Shown: piece by piece, positions 50,420-60,860 of the stretch
Position numbering within the stretch: the first letter of the stretch is position 1
How the letters are laid out: each line of letters starts with the position of its first letter
Assembly: GCA_021904315.1 (NCBI GenBank)
Contig: CM038919.1
Coordinates: forward strand, 13,199,666-13,263,665
DNA from: Sphagnum magellanicum
Taxonomy: Eukaryota; Streptophyta; Sphagnopsida; Sphagnales; Sphagnaceae
Length of the DNA: 64,000 bases
Reading direction: 5' to 3'
Notes under the pieces: generated by a model
What the model saw: the letters and a program-made list of their open reading frames with translations, nothing else
Databases searched by the model: none
What the model was told of the DNA's origin: nothing
Position numbers and translations under genes: made by a program

Positions 50420-50510
50420 GTCCCTATTTAAGATGACGTTCTACGCAAAGGTATGAATAAGCATGAAATCCAACCATTTGTTGGACATGGGTGCTTCAAA
50501 GTCTATGAGA

Positions 50511-52894
50511 TGCTCTATATCACTAAAGAATATGTCAATTTCCATACTTTTGAAACCCTTGAAAAAGACAATGTAATCAAATGTGTTTAGAGTTGCATCA
50601 TTTTTCAATTCATCCAACAACTTGTTAACCCTGTAATGGAAACATGAAACAATACACCAACCATGTTACTAGTTCAAGTTGCAAATGTGGGTAGCAAGAT
50701 TGAACATGAACACATTCCAATTAAATAATGGGAGTAAAATAAAATTACCTTAATGTTTCCCACAAATGTTTTGGTGAGTCATATTTTATAAACATAGCAA
50801 CACATTGTGGTGTTCTCATACACAATGATTGTTGGTAGACGTTGTCAATGGTTAGAGGCTACACCACATCAAATTGTGTATAATCACCAAATTGTGACTG
50901 GGTTGCTAATGCAAGCTCTTGGTTGAGGTTTCTAGCTAGCCAGTCAACGTTAGTTATGCACTCAATATCTTGAAATGGTAAGCACATTTGCGAATTTGAC
51001 TTGGTTGGTTCAACTTAGGTGGGATTACTAAGTTGACTATGGGCTAGATGTTTGATCTAAATTGGTTCAATTCCATTACATTCATAAAGTTCAATCCTAT
51101 TGCAACCTATGTGAAAACCCTTGCAAGTTGTGTGATTGTATGTAGTTGTGAAAAATGCATACATTGTTGAATAGGAAATTGATACATTGGGACGATTGTG
51201 TCACATAAAGAAACATTATTAGTAATGCCTTTGGATGTTTGGTGATTACTATAACCATGGTCTACAACTACAACCATTAATCGTGAACCTTCACCACCCA
51301 CTAGGTAAGGGTGCACCTCCTTGGCATTGCTAGTTATGTTGGCACTCAAACCTTCAACATCACCATGAGAAAAAAAATTCACAACATCAAAGTCTGTAAC
51401 ATCTTAACCCACAAATAGTCATTCCTCGACAAGGAACCATTACATGTGACAATCCCTCATCTTGTTTTGTGTGGTTATCCTTGATTCATGTTCCATGCCA
51501 CTACTTCGCATCTTGGAATGCCTCTTAACCCAATTTAGGGCAAAAAATTGATAAAGGTAAATGTTTGCTTTGAAATATTTATAATTATCTAGATGTTACA
51601 TTTGAAATTTGGAATGCCCCCTAACCAAATTTAAAGCAAAACAATTGTTAGGGGTATGTGTTTACCATCTTAAATCATGTTACAACCCCCACAACTTGGA
51701 ATGTGCCCATGTATATGAATTTAGGGCAAAATAGTTGATACAATGCAATGTTTGCCGTCTTAGAACGTGTTACAGTTGAAATTTGGAATGCACCCAATGT
51801 TAATTTAAGGCAAAATAGGTGATATAGTGTAATGTTTGGCATTTTAGACCATGTTACAATAATTACCCATAGATGTCATAGTTCAAAATTGGAATGCACC
51901 TTAATTGAATTTAGTGAAAAACAATTGATAAAACTAAGTGTTCACCGTCATAGATCAATGTTACAAAAATGTGTTAGAGTTTCCTTTGGCAATTGAATAC
52001 ACAAATGTGCATGCTACACATAACATATTCTTGATAATTGAAATAATTGTGTTGGTGGGTAAGACATACAAACATGTTCTTGCAATAACCCAACCGAGAT
52101 CAATGTCTTCTCGTCACATCAACCATTTTGTGAATGTGGAATTGAAGGAATTCGCAAGTGCACCCCAAGCATGAATCTACTAACCATAAAGAAAATCCTT
52201 CCTATTGCCCATTGCAAATTCCTGGATGGCTCGTGATTGGACATTTTGTGACCACGTATAGAATCTTGGCCACCAATTGGAATAGTATGTTAGATTTTAA
52301 AATTCTTCCCGGGCTTGGGCTTGCCAACCCTCTCCACTCAATGACCCCATCCCACCTACAAATAACATGGGCCTTTCTTCTTGCATCATTGCAAGGATTG
52401 TCTACCATTGCCTACTATTTGAGCCCTTTAAAAATCCATTGTTTGTAATTTCTTTCAATATCACCATGCATTGTGGACTAGGGGAATGTTTATCCCTATT
52501 GAAAATGTGTAAAACCTAAGAAACCTTTGCACACCATGGCACTGGGTAAAACATAACAACCTTTTCCATGCTACAAATTTTGTCACATATGGTTATGGCC
52601 TCATTATTGTTATGTGTCCAAGGGAAGGTGGGGGCAAGGGCTCACAAAGAAACTTACTACAAAATACCAAGAAGACAGAAGAAGAAAAAGCTGAAACATG
52701 GCATGCTGAAAAGCCAAACATTGGAAAAATCCTAATGGGGGGATGATCAGCCATTGACATGCATGGGGCATGACATCCCATTTTGTTGATGAGGATGGGG
52801 ATGACATGATAGATTACAAATTTGATGTAGCATGAGTATGTTCCACAGATGTTCCCTTTCCCTCTCCTTTTCAGCATTCGAACGATTTTTTTAG
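50511..52894. other. Interior of giant element, right part
   Basis: No recognised gene. The - strand from 51.4 to 50.5 kb reads coding-like in places (frame 51107-51382) and may be the N-terminal part of the Ulp1-containing protein. Several copies of the words TTGGAATGCACC...AATTTAGGGCAAAA lie between 51.51 and 51.93 kb, forming a degenerate tandem array of about 80-120-bp units. Confidence 0.4.
51510..51935. repeat. Degenerate tandem array, about 100-bp unit
   Basis: At least five imperfect units share the order TTGGAATGC-(C/A)CC, AATTTA-x-GGCAAAA, AATTGATA, then TAATGTTTGCC and TTAGA(T/C)CATGTTACAA. Starts are near 51513, 51610, 51695, 51783 and 51887. Moderately diverged. Confidence 0.65.
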
Positions 52895-53498
52895 TAAAAC
52901 ATGTCAGGCAGTACTTCTGTAGCTAACCCATTTACAATCTTAGGCCTGTTTTAATATTTTCCCTTAGTTTTTATTGTAACTTAGGCAGGGTAGTAAAAAC
53001 AGCAATTAGTATGTCCATTGGTGCTGAGTATGTGACCCTGCAAAACTCTTTCTCACATGCAAGTTCAGTTATTTACTTTTTCTTCTCACCCCCACCCATA
53101 AAACTAAACTGGGACTGCAAATAGGTGGGAGACTACTAATAGGAAACCACCTAGACCAATTGTTATCATTGGCCAATCAGAAATAAGGACCAGTAGTTAG
53201 ATCATATTTATTAACTCTTCTCTGGGAGGTGTTAGGCTTTTGCTTTGGCTTTTACCAGCCTCAACATGGTGTGTAAAAATGTTGAGCCAAAACCATTGTG
53301 TTGAGCCAAACTGGCATATTTTGACTTTTCTTCATCCAATTTTAATTTGCAGGGTCACATACTGAGCACTGGTGGTTTGCTCTAAGCTAATTAGGGTGAT
53401 TAGGTGAGGAACTGGAACCTAATGGAAAAATGTTTCCTGTCCACCCACCATCCATCCTTTGCCGTGTGCTGGTGGCTGTTGGGTTCATTCTGGCCCAC
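52895..53498 (+). repeat. Right terminal inverted repeat of the giant element
   Basis: Inverted counterpart of 24219-25005. Inner block at 52905-52960 (CAGTACTTCTGTAGC, TTTACAATCTTAGGCCTGTT, AATATTTTCC), MITE-like module at 53009-53382, and outer block at about 53440-53498 (CACCATCCATCC, GTGTGCTGGTGGCTGTTGGG, TTCATTCTGGC). The outer block is shorter than in the left arm, so part has been lost. A TTTAAT follows shortly after the end, as it precedes the left end. Confidence 0.75.
53009..53382. mobile_element. MITE-like module in right arm
   Basis: A 374-bp inverted relative of 24428-24804, bounded by GTGCTGAGTATGTGACCCTG near the left end and CAGGGTCACATACTGAGCAC near the right. TTA precedes it and TAA follows it, matching the TTA/TAA target of PIF/Harbinger-type MITEs. 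It has conserved internal blocks (CCACCTAGACCAAT, GGCCAATCAGAAA). Non-coding. Confidence 0.65.
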
Positions 53499-54268
53499 TT
53501 TAATCTTAGGATGATGCTCCATGTGCTGCACAATTTCCCATAAGTATCATTACATTACAACAATTCTTTGGATAGAGATTCAGGGACAATGGATTATGGG
53601 ACTAAAGGAGGAATATCGGTGAACCCTTTCTAAATAGGGCAAAATGAATTTGCCTCCCTTACTAAAAGATGGAATAACATCAGGTAATGTACTCTGGATT
53701 TACTTATTTAGTTGCTAAAATTATTGCTTTGTCTATCGAAGGGTTAGAGATGGTATGTAAACATTGTAAATTTTTTAATTTTTTTTCTTTACAGCATTAA
53801 GCCCAAAGTAAAAATGCAAAATTAAAAAAAATATGTTTCTTTAGGGGATAAACTGATCAACCTCACAAACACCCCAAAAAGAAAAGTTGAAACCCTATTC
53901 ACATTGCATTGAATTGAGTTATGATGACAAATATGTACACAAAACTAATATCTAGCAATAAATATCTCATGTGGTTCATGAGACAGGTGTGATATAAATT
54001 TATAGTTTCATTCATTTTCAATGTAAAATATATGTGATAAATAGTGAAATATCCATACCACCATAGTTTGACAGTAATATAACATGTGCGACTTAGTGCA
54101 GAGGAAGAACTATAATTTTTGTTGTACCGAAAATCGACCTCTAGAAGCACACTTGTATGTTGAAGGGTTCAAAATGAATGAATGGTTGGGAGAGAAAAGC
54201 CTGCCTTCATACGATAAACTTGGCTCTCTGTATGCATGCAAACCAAAGATTGATCTTCGCTCAAGCAA

Positions 54269-54362
54269 AGTCCTTGATCATGTCATTTGAATTTTGAGCC
54301 CGACATGCAAAAAAACAAACCACACAAGTCCTTGATCATGTCATTTGAATTTTGAGCCCGAC
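54269..54362. repeat. 36-bp direct repeat, two copies 58 bp apart
   Basis: 54269-54304 and 54327-54362 are identical or nearly so, beginning AGTCCTTGATCATGTCATTT. The 22-base spacer is A-rich. The first copy contains the end of a small open frame (54084-54290). It looks like a recent local duplication. Confidence 0.85.
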
Positions 54363-54481
54363 CTGAGGCATAATGCAACTGAGATTGCTGAGTACTACTG
54401 CAAAAGCCCCGCATTGCAATGATGAGAAAACATGGGCCATGTTCATCACCTTTTATTGTTTATGCAAAATCCCATGCCTCT

Positions 54482-54498
54482 GAGAGAGAGAGAGAGAG
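54482..54498. repeat. GA microsatellite
   Basis: About eight tandem GA units. Confidence 0.85.
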
Positions 54499-55429
54499 CA
54501 TCTCCTGTCCTGTAACCCAATCCACAACAGAATTCACACTGCTTTCTGCTTCCTGCAAATTAGATGCTTTTCAATAAAGGATATGTGGTCAATTAGTTAG
54601 GACTTTGACCACCTTTGAGTAGGTTTAGGGTTTAGGGTTATTCAACCCTAGAATGAATGAATTTATGGTCTGAATTTGATGGAAAAGTATTGTACCATTT
54701 TCTTTCTTGTTCATCTCTTCTTAGTAAATGAGGCTAACTTGGGAAAGTTGAAATAGTTGGGCAATGACTGAAAAGGAGACTAACTAGATGGGACTTTTGT
54801 TAATTTCAGTTACATCCTTTTTTCATCCATCGTCTTACGTTTAAAAACTTTCTTGACTCACATATCTTCCAATGGGCATACATTGAATTAAAGATGGAAG
54901 CTAGAGAGTAATCTCCCACCCATCCCCCGGCCCGGTCCCAAAGACCTTGCAATATACAATAGTAATGGGTGCTTCCCAATTGAACTTTCTTGGATTCAAT
55001 ATTTTCCATTTAAATTAATTTTCATCCATTACCTCCAAATTCATCCATTGCCCCACTTTTCCCAAAGTTCATCCCTTGGCTAGTTGGCCAAGGGATGAAC
55101 CGTAAACCCTCCACACCACTTCCTTGAATTGTCCAACCTTTCCATGTTCATCATCAGTGTCCAACTTACCCAAATTGTCCAACCTCCCAATGTTCCATCC
55201 ATTGCCGTTTTTCCATGAATGTCCATTCCAACTTCTTGAGTCCATTCCATCCGTTTCTTTTTTCCCCATATTGGCCCAACTTCCCTGGATTCATTCATTC
55301 ATCCACTGTCCAACTCTTTCAATTTCATTCATTATCCAAAAATGCCGACCCTTGTTATGGAGCCAAATTCTGAAAATGCCTCCACTTTCTTTTTCTTTTT
55401 TTCCTGGTGATACTCAACAAGTAGAGTAT

Positions 55430-55560
55430 CATGAGGAAAAACAAAAAATAAAAGAATACAAATTGTGCACCATTGTGTATCACAACGAAAAATAAAAAAT
55501 GAAAAATCTGCACCATTGGGTATCATGAGGAAAAATGAAAAATGAAAAATAAAAATTCTG
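55430..55560. repeat. Imperfect tandem repeat with ATCATGAGGAAAAA core
   Basis: About two to three units of about 45-70 bases, each with GTATCAT/ACGARGAAAAA, then AAAAATAAAAAAT-like sequence and TCTGCACCATTGGG or TTGTGCACCATTGTG. Low complexity; no function is visible. Confidence 0.6.
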
Positions 55561-56209
55561 CCATGGCATAATGTGGAATAATGCTGTTGGGCTTGGGCGG
55601 CTGGCCATTTACTTCGGGAACAAACTCACTTGTCGAGCATTACCGTTGGAGCTTTGGTCATGTTATTAGTACCTTGCAATTCCTTCCCTTAAGTTAAAAA
55701 AGTTTTTTTTCTAAAAAGATGGGAAAAATGGCACTAGAAAGAGATAATCTATTTTTTGTTTGGTATTTTTCACAAAGAAACTTTGGTAAGTTTCATTGTA
55801 GAAAAAGTTTCAGTACAATTAACATTTTTGGGTGTATGATTTTGCAAAGAAAGAGATGGTCGTCATTGCTCTTGAAAGAGTGAAATGACCACTTAAACTT
55901 TGAATACGACTGCTCAAACTCTGAATATGAGAACGTGGCAGCAACAAAGTGTGGAAGAAGTTTGTCTGTCGGTCGTTGTGTGTAAAGAGCCCTAAGTTTG
56001 TCTGCCGTTGAGGAGAAGTAATAAGTTTAAGCAATTATTTTTGGGGTGCCATTTTTGGGGGAATAATAAGCCGTTTATTTGCTTTCGTGTTGTTTTGCTT
56101 GAGATTGGTAATACAAGCTTGTGGGGGCATATTGAATCAAAACCAAAAAACCAAACTAACAATCATGTCCACTCTCAAAGCACAAACAAACAAGTAAAAG
56201 CAATTTGTG

Positions 56210-56240
56210 GTTTTGCACCCTTTGCACCCTTTGCACCCCA
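56210..56240. repeat. Short 10-bp tandem repeat (TTTGCACCC), three units
   Basis: Three consecutive TTTGCACCC(T) units. It encodes a spurious repetitive frame (FAPFAPFAP). Confidence 0.85.
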
Positions 56241-56555
56241 GTCCAACACTCAATAATCTTTCTTACAAGGGTTCCTTGTGCCTTTCTAGACCAATGCAAC
56301 TAAACTAACAACTACTCCTGTGTGCCCCCACCCTAAACCCTAAAACATGGTCTTGAAAAAAAGATTAAATTTTGCACCAACAAGAGTTTTAAAAAAAAAT
56401 CAAAACCACAATTCAAATGTGGTGAAGACCTCTAAACTAATACTTTGAGTTTACGGCAAAGGTGGTAGCAAAGTGTGGATATCAAATAAAAGAGACTCCT
56501 AGTTGGGAGTGTCCAACTATGTGAAGCAACTTAAATTATGAGATTACAACATTAA

Positions 56556-56580
56556 CTCTCTCTCTCTCTCTCTCTCTCTC
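56556..56580. repeat. CT microsatellite
   Basis: About twelve tandem CT units. Confidence 0.9.
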
Positions 56581-57139
56581 AAAAGTTAAAACATTTAGAG
56601 AAAATTTAGAATCAACCCAATTTTTTAGTCAAGCTTAACATGCCAAATCCATAGTAAACATACCGATTCTGTAGCAAACACACTGGATCCATACTCAATC
56701 GGATACCTTCGAAGTGATCAGTATTTGCTTCCACATAAAAATGGCCAGACTAATATGGGGGCCAGTCAGTCTTTGTTGTGTCCCATCCATCCCACTTCCA
56801 CCAAACCCTCATACTTTGCAAGTAAAAATTTCCTCCAATGTATAACCTGGTCTATTGTAATTGGAAAAACTCTTTACAGAAAATAATGACAAAGTTTTTA
56901 AACCTCGAAGAGTCCAAATCCTAATTTTTACAACCATATTATCTTTACTTGAAGCCAAATAATATTAAATTTAAGTTTTAATTTTAATTTTAAAATACTG
57001 GTACAATCTATTCATCAATGAACAGGATGACAAATGCAGCCATTGGATTCAAAGTTTTACACTCTCAAAAATATGTGATAAAAGAATTTCAGTTCACGAT
57101 CAATCAAACAAGGGATGATGAGATCACAAAGCAACTTTT

Positions 57140-57455
57140 TTGTTGGGTTTTAGTTCCCTAGCTAACCATGGTGTTTAGCTCAGTCGCTTTTTCTTTTAAC
57201 CTACCCACTAACAACCCACAAGCAAGTTGTTAGTCAGTAGGTAATAAAAACAGCACTTACATATGTATAAACCATCTACTTACCTAGTAATTACCTATTT
57301 TCTTACCTATCTACCTATGAATGAGACCTATTTCCTACAGAATTGGTTACTGAGGCAAAACCAAATATTAACTCAGTTGAGGTTCATCCACAACTGAGTA
57401 ATAACGGGCATCCAGTGGATGGTGCACTGGTGGGTGCTGGTTCATTGTGGCTGCC
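57140..57455 (+). repeat. Related copy of the giant element's outer terminal repeat (copy 57)
   Basis: Same orientation as the right arm. Shares GTAATAAAAACAGCA-like, AACCATCTACTTACC, GGTTCATCCACAACTGAGT, TCCAGTGGATGGTGCACTGG and GGTTCATTGTGGC with the terminal repeats, but lacks the MITE-like module, which shows that the module is an insertion. A 21-base near-palindrome (AGCTAACCATGGTGTTTAGC plus T, at 57160-57180) precedes it and recurs at 63960-63980. It may be the end of another large element or a stand-alone non-autonomous copy. Confidence 0.6.
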
Positions 57456-58780
57456 TTTGCTCTTCCTTTGCTGATCTTGATAATGTGGTCGTATCAGAGC
57501 ATGTGTAACTCGCGACTGTTACAATGGCCCATGAAGCTGCTTGTTGTACACACAAATTGTCATAATCAGCTTTGGCTTGGAGAATGGGGATCTGGTTTCA
57601 GTTGTTGTGTGCTTTGCATTCAACAGAAAGCTCACAGGTAAGATAAGAAGCCATAGAACCCTACAACAAAGATAGATTGCATTGGAAGTTGTGTTTCTCA
57701 TTCAGATCATACTTTTGTCCCAGGGTCCACAAATGCAAACAACCCATGCAAAGACAAAGTCCAGAATTACATGTTGTACATCATTTTGATCAATTACCTT
57801 ATACATATTATACCTGGTGGCATTGCTGGATGATACCTATGCTAATTAGCAAATACCCATTTGGATATCTGAGGGAGAAACCTGAAGATGTTGGGGACAC
57901 AAATAAGACCAAGGTAATATTATAGTACTTGTATTGCTTGTGGTTTTGACTTGATTTAGTGCAATTAGTCTCTCCTCAAAACATGAGTACAACTCATGAG
58001 GTTGAACATTTTGTTTGGATGGCATGGATTTTGATGGATTTCAACCGATGCACACTAAATAGACACAATGAATTGAATGCAGCATGGTTTGCAACATGTT
58101 TTGACAACTGGGTTTCCAATTCCAGTGCTTCAACTTGAAGTGCCCCATCATCCATTAGCCACCCCATGGTAACCAAACCCACTACTTTCCCCGACCCAAT
58201 GTCCCACCACAACCTTACCCCATGCGCCCCTCCCCCAAACCTTTTTTTCCCACCTACTCTCCACCTTGATTCTTGTTTCCAAACCTTGTTAATGTTAAAA
58301 ATTTGAACTTCCCTATGATATGCAAGAAGGTTGATTTGATATTTCAAATGCTACCCAACAACTTGAATTTTGGAATGTTCTTCCTTAGGCATGCCTTTTC
58401 ATTTCTCAAGGAAGTCCATTACCTTCAAGGACACCATCTTACCATGTGCCCAAAGACATTGTAATAGTGTATTCGCATAATAACATTTCATTTGCAAAAA
58501 ATTTCATCATCTTTGTTGTTGGAGCATTTCATTTCCATTTGCATTGTTCCATCTTCTATTGTGTGTCCAAGTTTGTTCCTTGCAATTGATTTTAATTTGT
58601 TGTTGATCATGTTCATGTTTAGATCAAATTCCCAACATATTTCAAATGTCACCCAACAATTTGATTGAAATATTTCAATTTGCATTGTTTGATCACACAT
58701 TGTTTGTTCACACAAACACAAATTGATTTTGGAAATTTCTTGTATATTTTGTCATCCATTTTTTTTGGTGAAAGTGCATT
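57456..58780. other. Intergenic region, no gene recognised
   Basis: Small frames only (57447-57641 and 57677-57925 on +, 57994-58347 on -) without domains. Words such as TTTCAAATGYYACCCAACAA occur twice (58339-58362 and 58637-58660), a hint of local duplication. Confidence 0.5.
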
Positions 58781-58789
58781 TTTCAACCA

Positions 58790-59245
58790 TGTCAAATGAT
58801 GATAATGCTGAAAGTGAATATGCGATGTGCCAACACCATGTTAATCATCCAACAACTTTAAAGCCCCCAAAGCCAAACATGTTACATTTTTGGCACAAGG
58901 AGCAGGGAAGGGAACGAGGCAAGACAATGTTGCCCAACACATGGATAATGTAGTAAATTCCAAGTGAATAATGAAACAAAGTTGCACAAATTGACGAGTT
59001 AAAAGAATAGGTGACATTGCCAAGAGGCAAAAAAATCCAAATACAAATGCCCATGATGCAATAAATTTTGGGGATCCAAAATCAAACATAAATGACATTG
59101 GTTGTGCATGTCATGTGAAGGGACATCATTGAAAATCACAAGCCTTGGTTAATTGTTGCAATTGCCATGAAAAAGATTTCATAATCCACATGAAATGCAT
59201 TGGGCACAAGGAATATCCAAGTAAAAAAAACTCTTGATTACTTGG
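58790..59245 (+). pseudogene. Cys/His-rich coding scrap, zinc-binding-like
   Basis: A + frame from 58788 reads SNDDNAESEYAMCQHHVNH, and a further frame near 59104-59235 reads CACHVKGHH, then a stop, then LVNCCNCHEKDFIIHMKC followed by IGHKEYPS. The C-x2-C...D-F-I-I-H-x2-C arrangement resembles part of a DC1 or PHD-type zinc finger, but spacing fits neither exactly. It is broken, short and alone. It could be a decayed transposon or host gene piece. Confidence 0.25.
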
Positions 59246-59399
59246 GGAGTGTGTTTTTGTTTCATGTTCCATCACTTTCCATGAAAAGTCATTTGTCATG
59301 GATCTCCAAGGAGCTTCCATTTGGAGATTCTACTCTAAACAAACACCTAGGGGAAATAGTTCAAAAAAGTTTCATGGGCAATTAATTTAAGGAATTTTC

Positions 59400-60860
59400 C
59401 CTACTTAGCATAGGTTTTGTTTTAGTTAACCTAGGTTTTGCCACATTTAGCTTAGTTTTTTTTAATAATAAATTTTTAATTAACATATGTTTATCCTTGC
59501 TTATCTTTTGTTTAACCTTGGTTAGTTTAGGTTAAACTTAGGTTAACTTCTAGGTTTAGCCTAGGTTTAACTTTTGGGTTGAATTTTGCATAAATTAGTC
59601 CCTAAGTTTAGTCTAGGTTTAGCTTTTAATTTAGTCTAAGGTTTAGCATAAGTTTAGTCTTGAAGTTTACCTTTTAAGTGTAACTTAAGGTTTAGCTTAA
59701 ATTTCGCTTCTAGGTTAACCTTCAAATTTAGTGTAGGATTAACATGTAGTTTAACCTCTAAGTTTAACCTAGGTTTAACTTTTAAGTTTAAGTGTTAAAG
59801 GAAAAAATATTTTATCACCATTGGACAAAGTGGACATAATTGCATTGTCATTATTGGATAGAGTGGACAAAAGGAACTGTCATTGTAGGATAGAATGGCA
59901 GCATAGGGCTAAATGATTAAAACTATTTGAGAAATTGAATTCATGTTCATGGTGAGAAATCAAAAAGCGCTTAGGGGAAAAGTTTTGAGTTTGTGATTAT
60001 TAGGACATTGAATAGTTTTGGAAGAGGAGGAGAAGCTCATGATAGGAGCAAACAAGGATTTTTTATGGAAAAAAACATTTGTATTACAATTTATTTTGTA
60101 TTTTATTTTATTTTTTCAATTCCATATAATTTTAATCTGTTTTTAGATTATTGCAAATGTTGTATTGTTGCATATATGAATTTAAAAATAAATTTTGTTT
60201 GGGTTTACTTTTTGATTACTCTTCATTTGTAATTAATTAGTATTATAGATTTTAAATATTTACATAATGATATGTTGAACCACAAAACTAAAGAATAAAC
60301 CAATGACAAAAGTTTAGCATTTCCCATTAACCTAGGTTTAACTCAAAGTTTAACTTTTAAGTTTAGTCTAGGTTTAGCCTTTAGTCTAATTTTTAAGTTT
60401 GGTCAAAGTTTAACTTAGTTTAATTTAACTTAAGTAACCTTAGGTTATATTAAGTTAGCCTATGATAATAGCCTAAAGAGGCTTAAATTAAACTAAACTA
60501 AATAAGTTAAATTAGGTGTTGTTAAGGAAACTAACTTTGGTTAGATTTGGTTGATGGCATAAGTTAACCTAGGTCAAATTAAGTTAACCAAAAGAGGCCT
60601 AGGTTAGATTAAGTTAAAATTGGTTATTGTTTATAATTTTGTAGTGATTAGTTTTATCACAAAAATAAAGTTGTTGTGCAATGGTTAAGCATTTGAATTC
60701 CATAGTGAAGGTGAAAGATTCAAAATTTCACACTTGCAACCTAGGTAAACACCTTAGGTTACCTAGGTGGCCTACTTTAGGTTTGGAGGTTCAGTTTGTT
60801 TCGATGCTAGGCCACCTAGGCTAGCCTAGGTTATATTTAAAAATTAATTCTAGGTTGGTG
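59400..60860. repeat. Degenerate array of TTTAACCTAGG/AGGTTTAGCTTT-like words
   Basis: Two stretches (59400-59800 and 60310-60860) contain dozens of variants of TAGGTTTA, AGTTTAACTT, CCTAGGTTTA, TTAGCCTAGG and GGTTAACCTAGG. Unit length is irregular (about 10-15 bases) and units appear on both strands. Between them, 59800-60300 is ordinary AT-rich sequence. This is an old low-complexity satellite; the words only partly resemble the plant telomere repeat TTTAGGG. Confidence 0.6.

Larger units (their letters stand above)
24219..53500. mobile_element. Giant (29-kb) DNA transposon or composite with long terminal inverted repeats
   Basis: The two ends are homologous in inverted orientation: 24219-25005 versus 52895-53498. 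Matching blocks come in the same order on both arms: the outer block (GTGAACC...CACCAGCACAC), a 375-bp MITE-like module, and an inner block that includes TTTACAATCTTAGGCCTGTT (52931-52950; reverse complement at about 24959-24978). The interior is AT-rich with degenerate coding stretches: + strand zinc-finger-like, MULE transposase and RING pieces; - strand Ulp1-like protease and a second transposase-like protein. Long terminal repeats and a captured Ulp1 domain are known from some Mutator-like (Kaonashi-type) elements. The shared word TTTAAT flanks both ends but may be chance, so the target duplication is unresolved. It could instead be several nested elements. Confidence 0.6.
53501..57140. 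other. Intergenic region right of the giant element
   Basis: About 3.6 kb with no recognisable gene. Contains a GA microsatellite (54482-54498), a 36-bp direct repeat, a pyrimidine-rich stretch at 55.02-55.33 kb with many TTCATCC/TCCAACTT words, a CT microsatellite (56556-56580) and short telomere-like motifs (TTTAGGGTTTAGGG at 54623; CCCTAAACCCTAA near 56330). Frames at 55124-55495 and 56008-56256 are low-complexity and not called. Confidence 0.5.

Noticed and set aside
24219-53500. Polinton/Maverick-type virus-like element, because of the large size, long inverted repeats and a cysteine protease
   Set aside because: No protein-primed DNA polymerase B, retroviral-type integrase or capsid-like region is recognisable; the protease is Ulp1-like and a MULE transposase is present instead.
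24219-53500. Helitron
   Set aside because: No Rep/helicase motifs, and the long terminal inverted repeats do not fit Helitron ends.
54619-54640. Interstitial telomere sequence (TTTAGGG repeats), also near 56330 and 62339
   Set aside because: Only about two units at each place, which is common by chance and as telo-box motifs in plants; no evidence of a chromosome fusion.
55124-55495. 123-codon + strand frame
   Set aside because: Low-complexity Pro/Ser/Phe-rich translation of a TTCATCC-rich stretch, with a paired - strand shadow and no domain.
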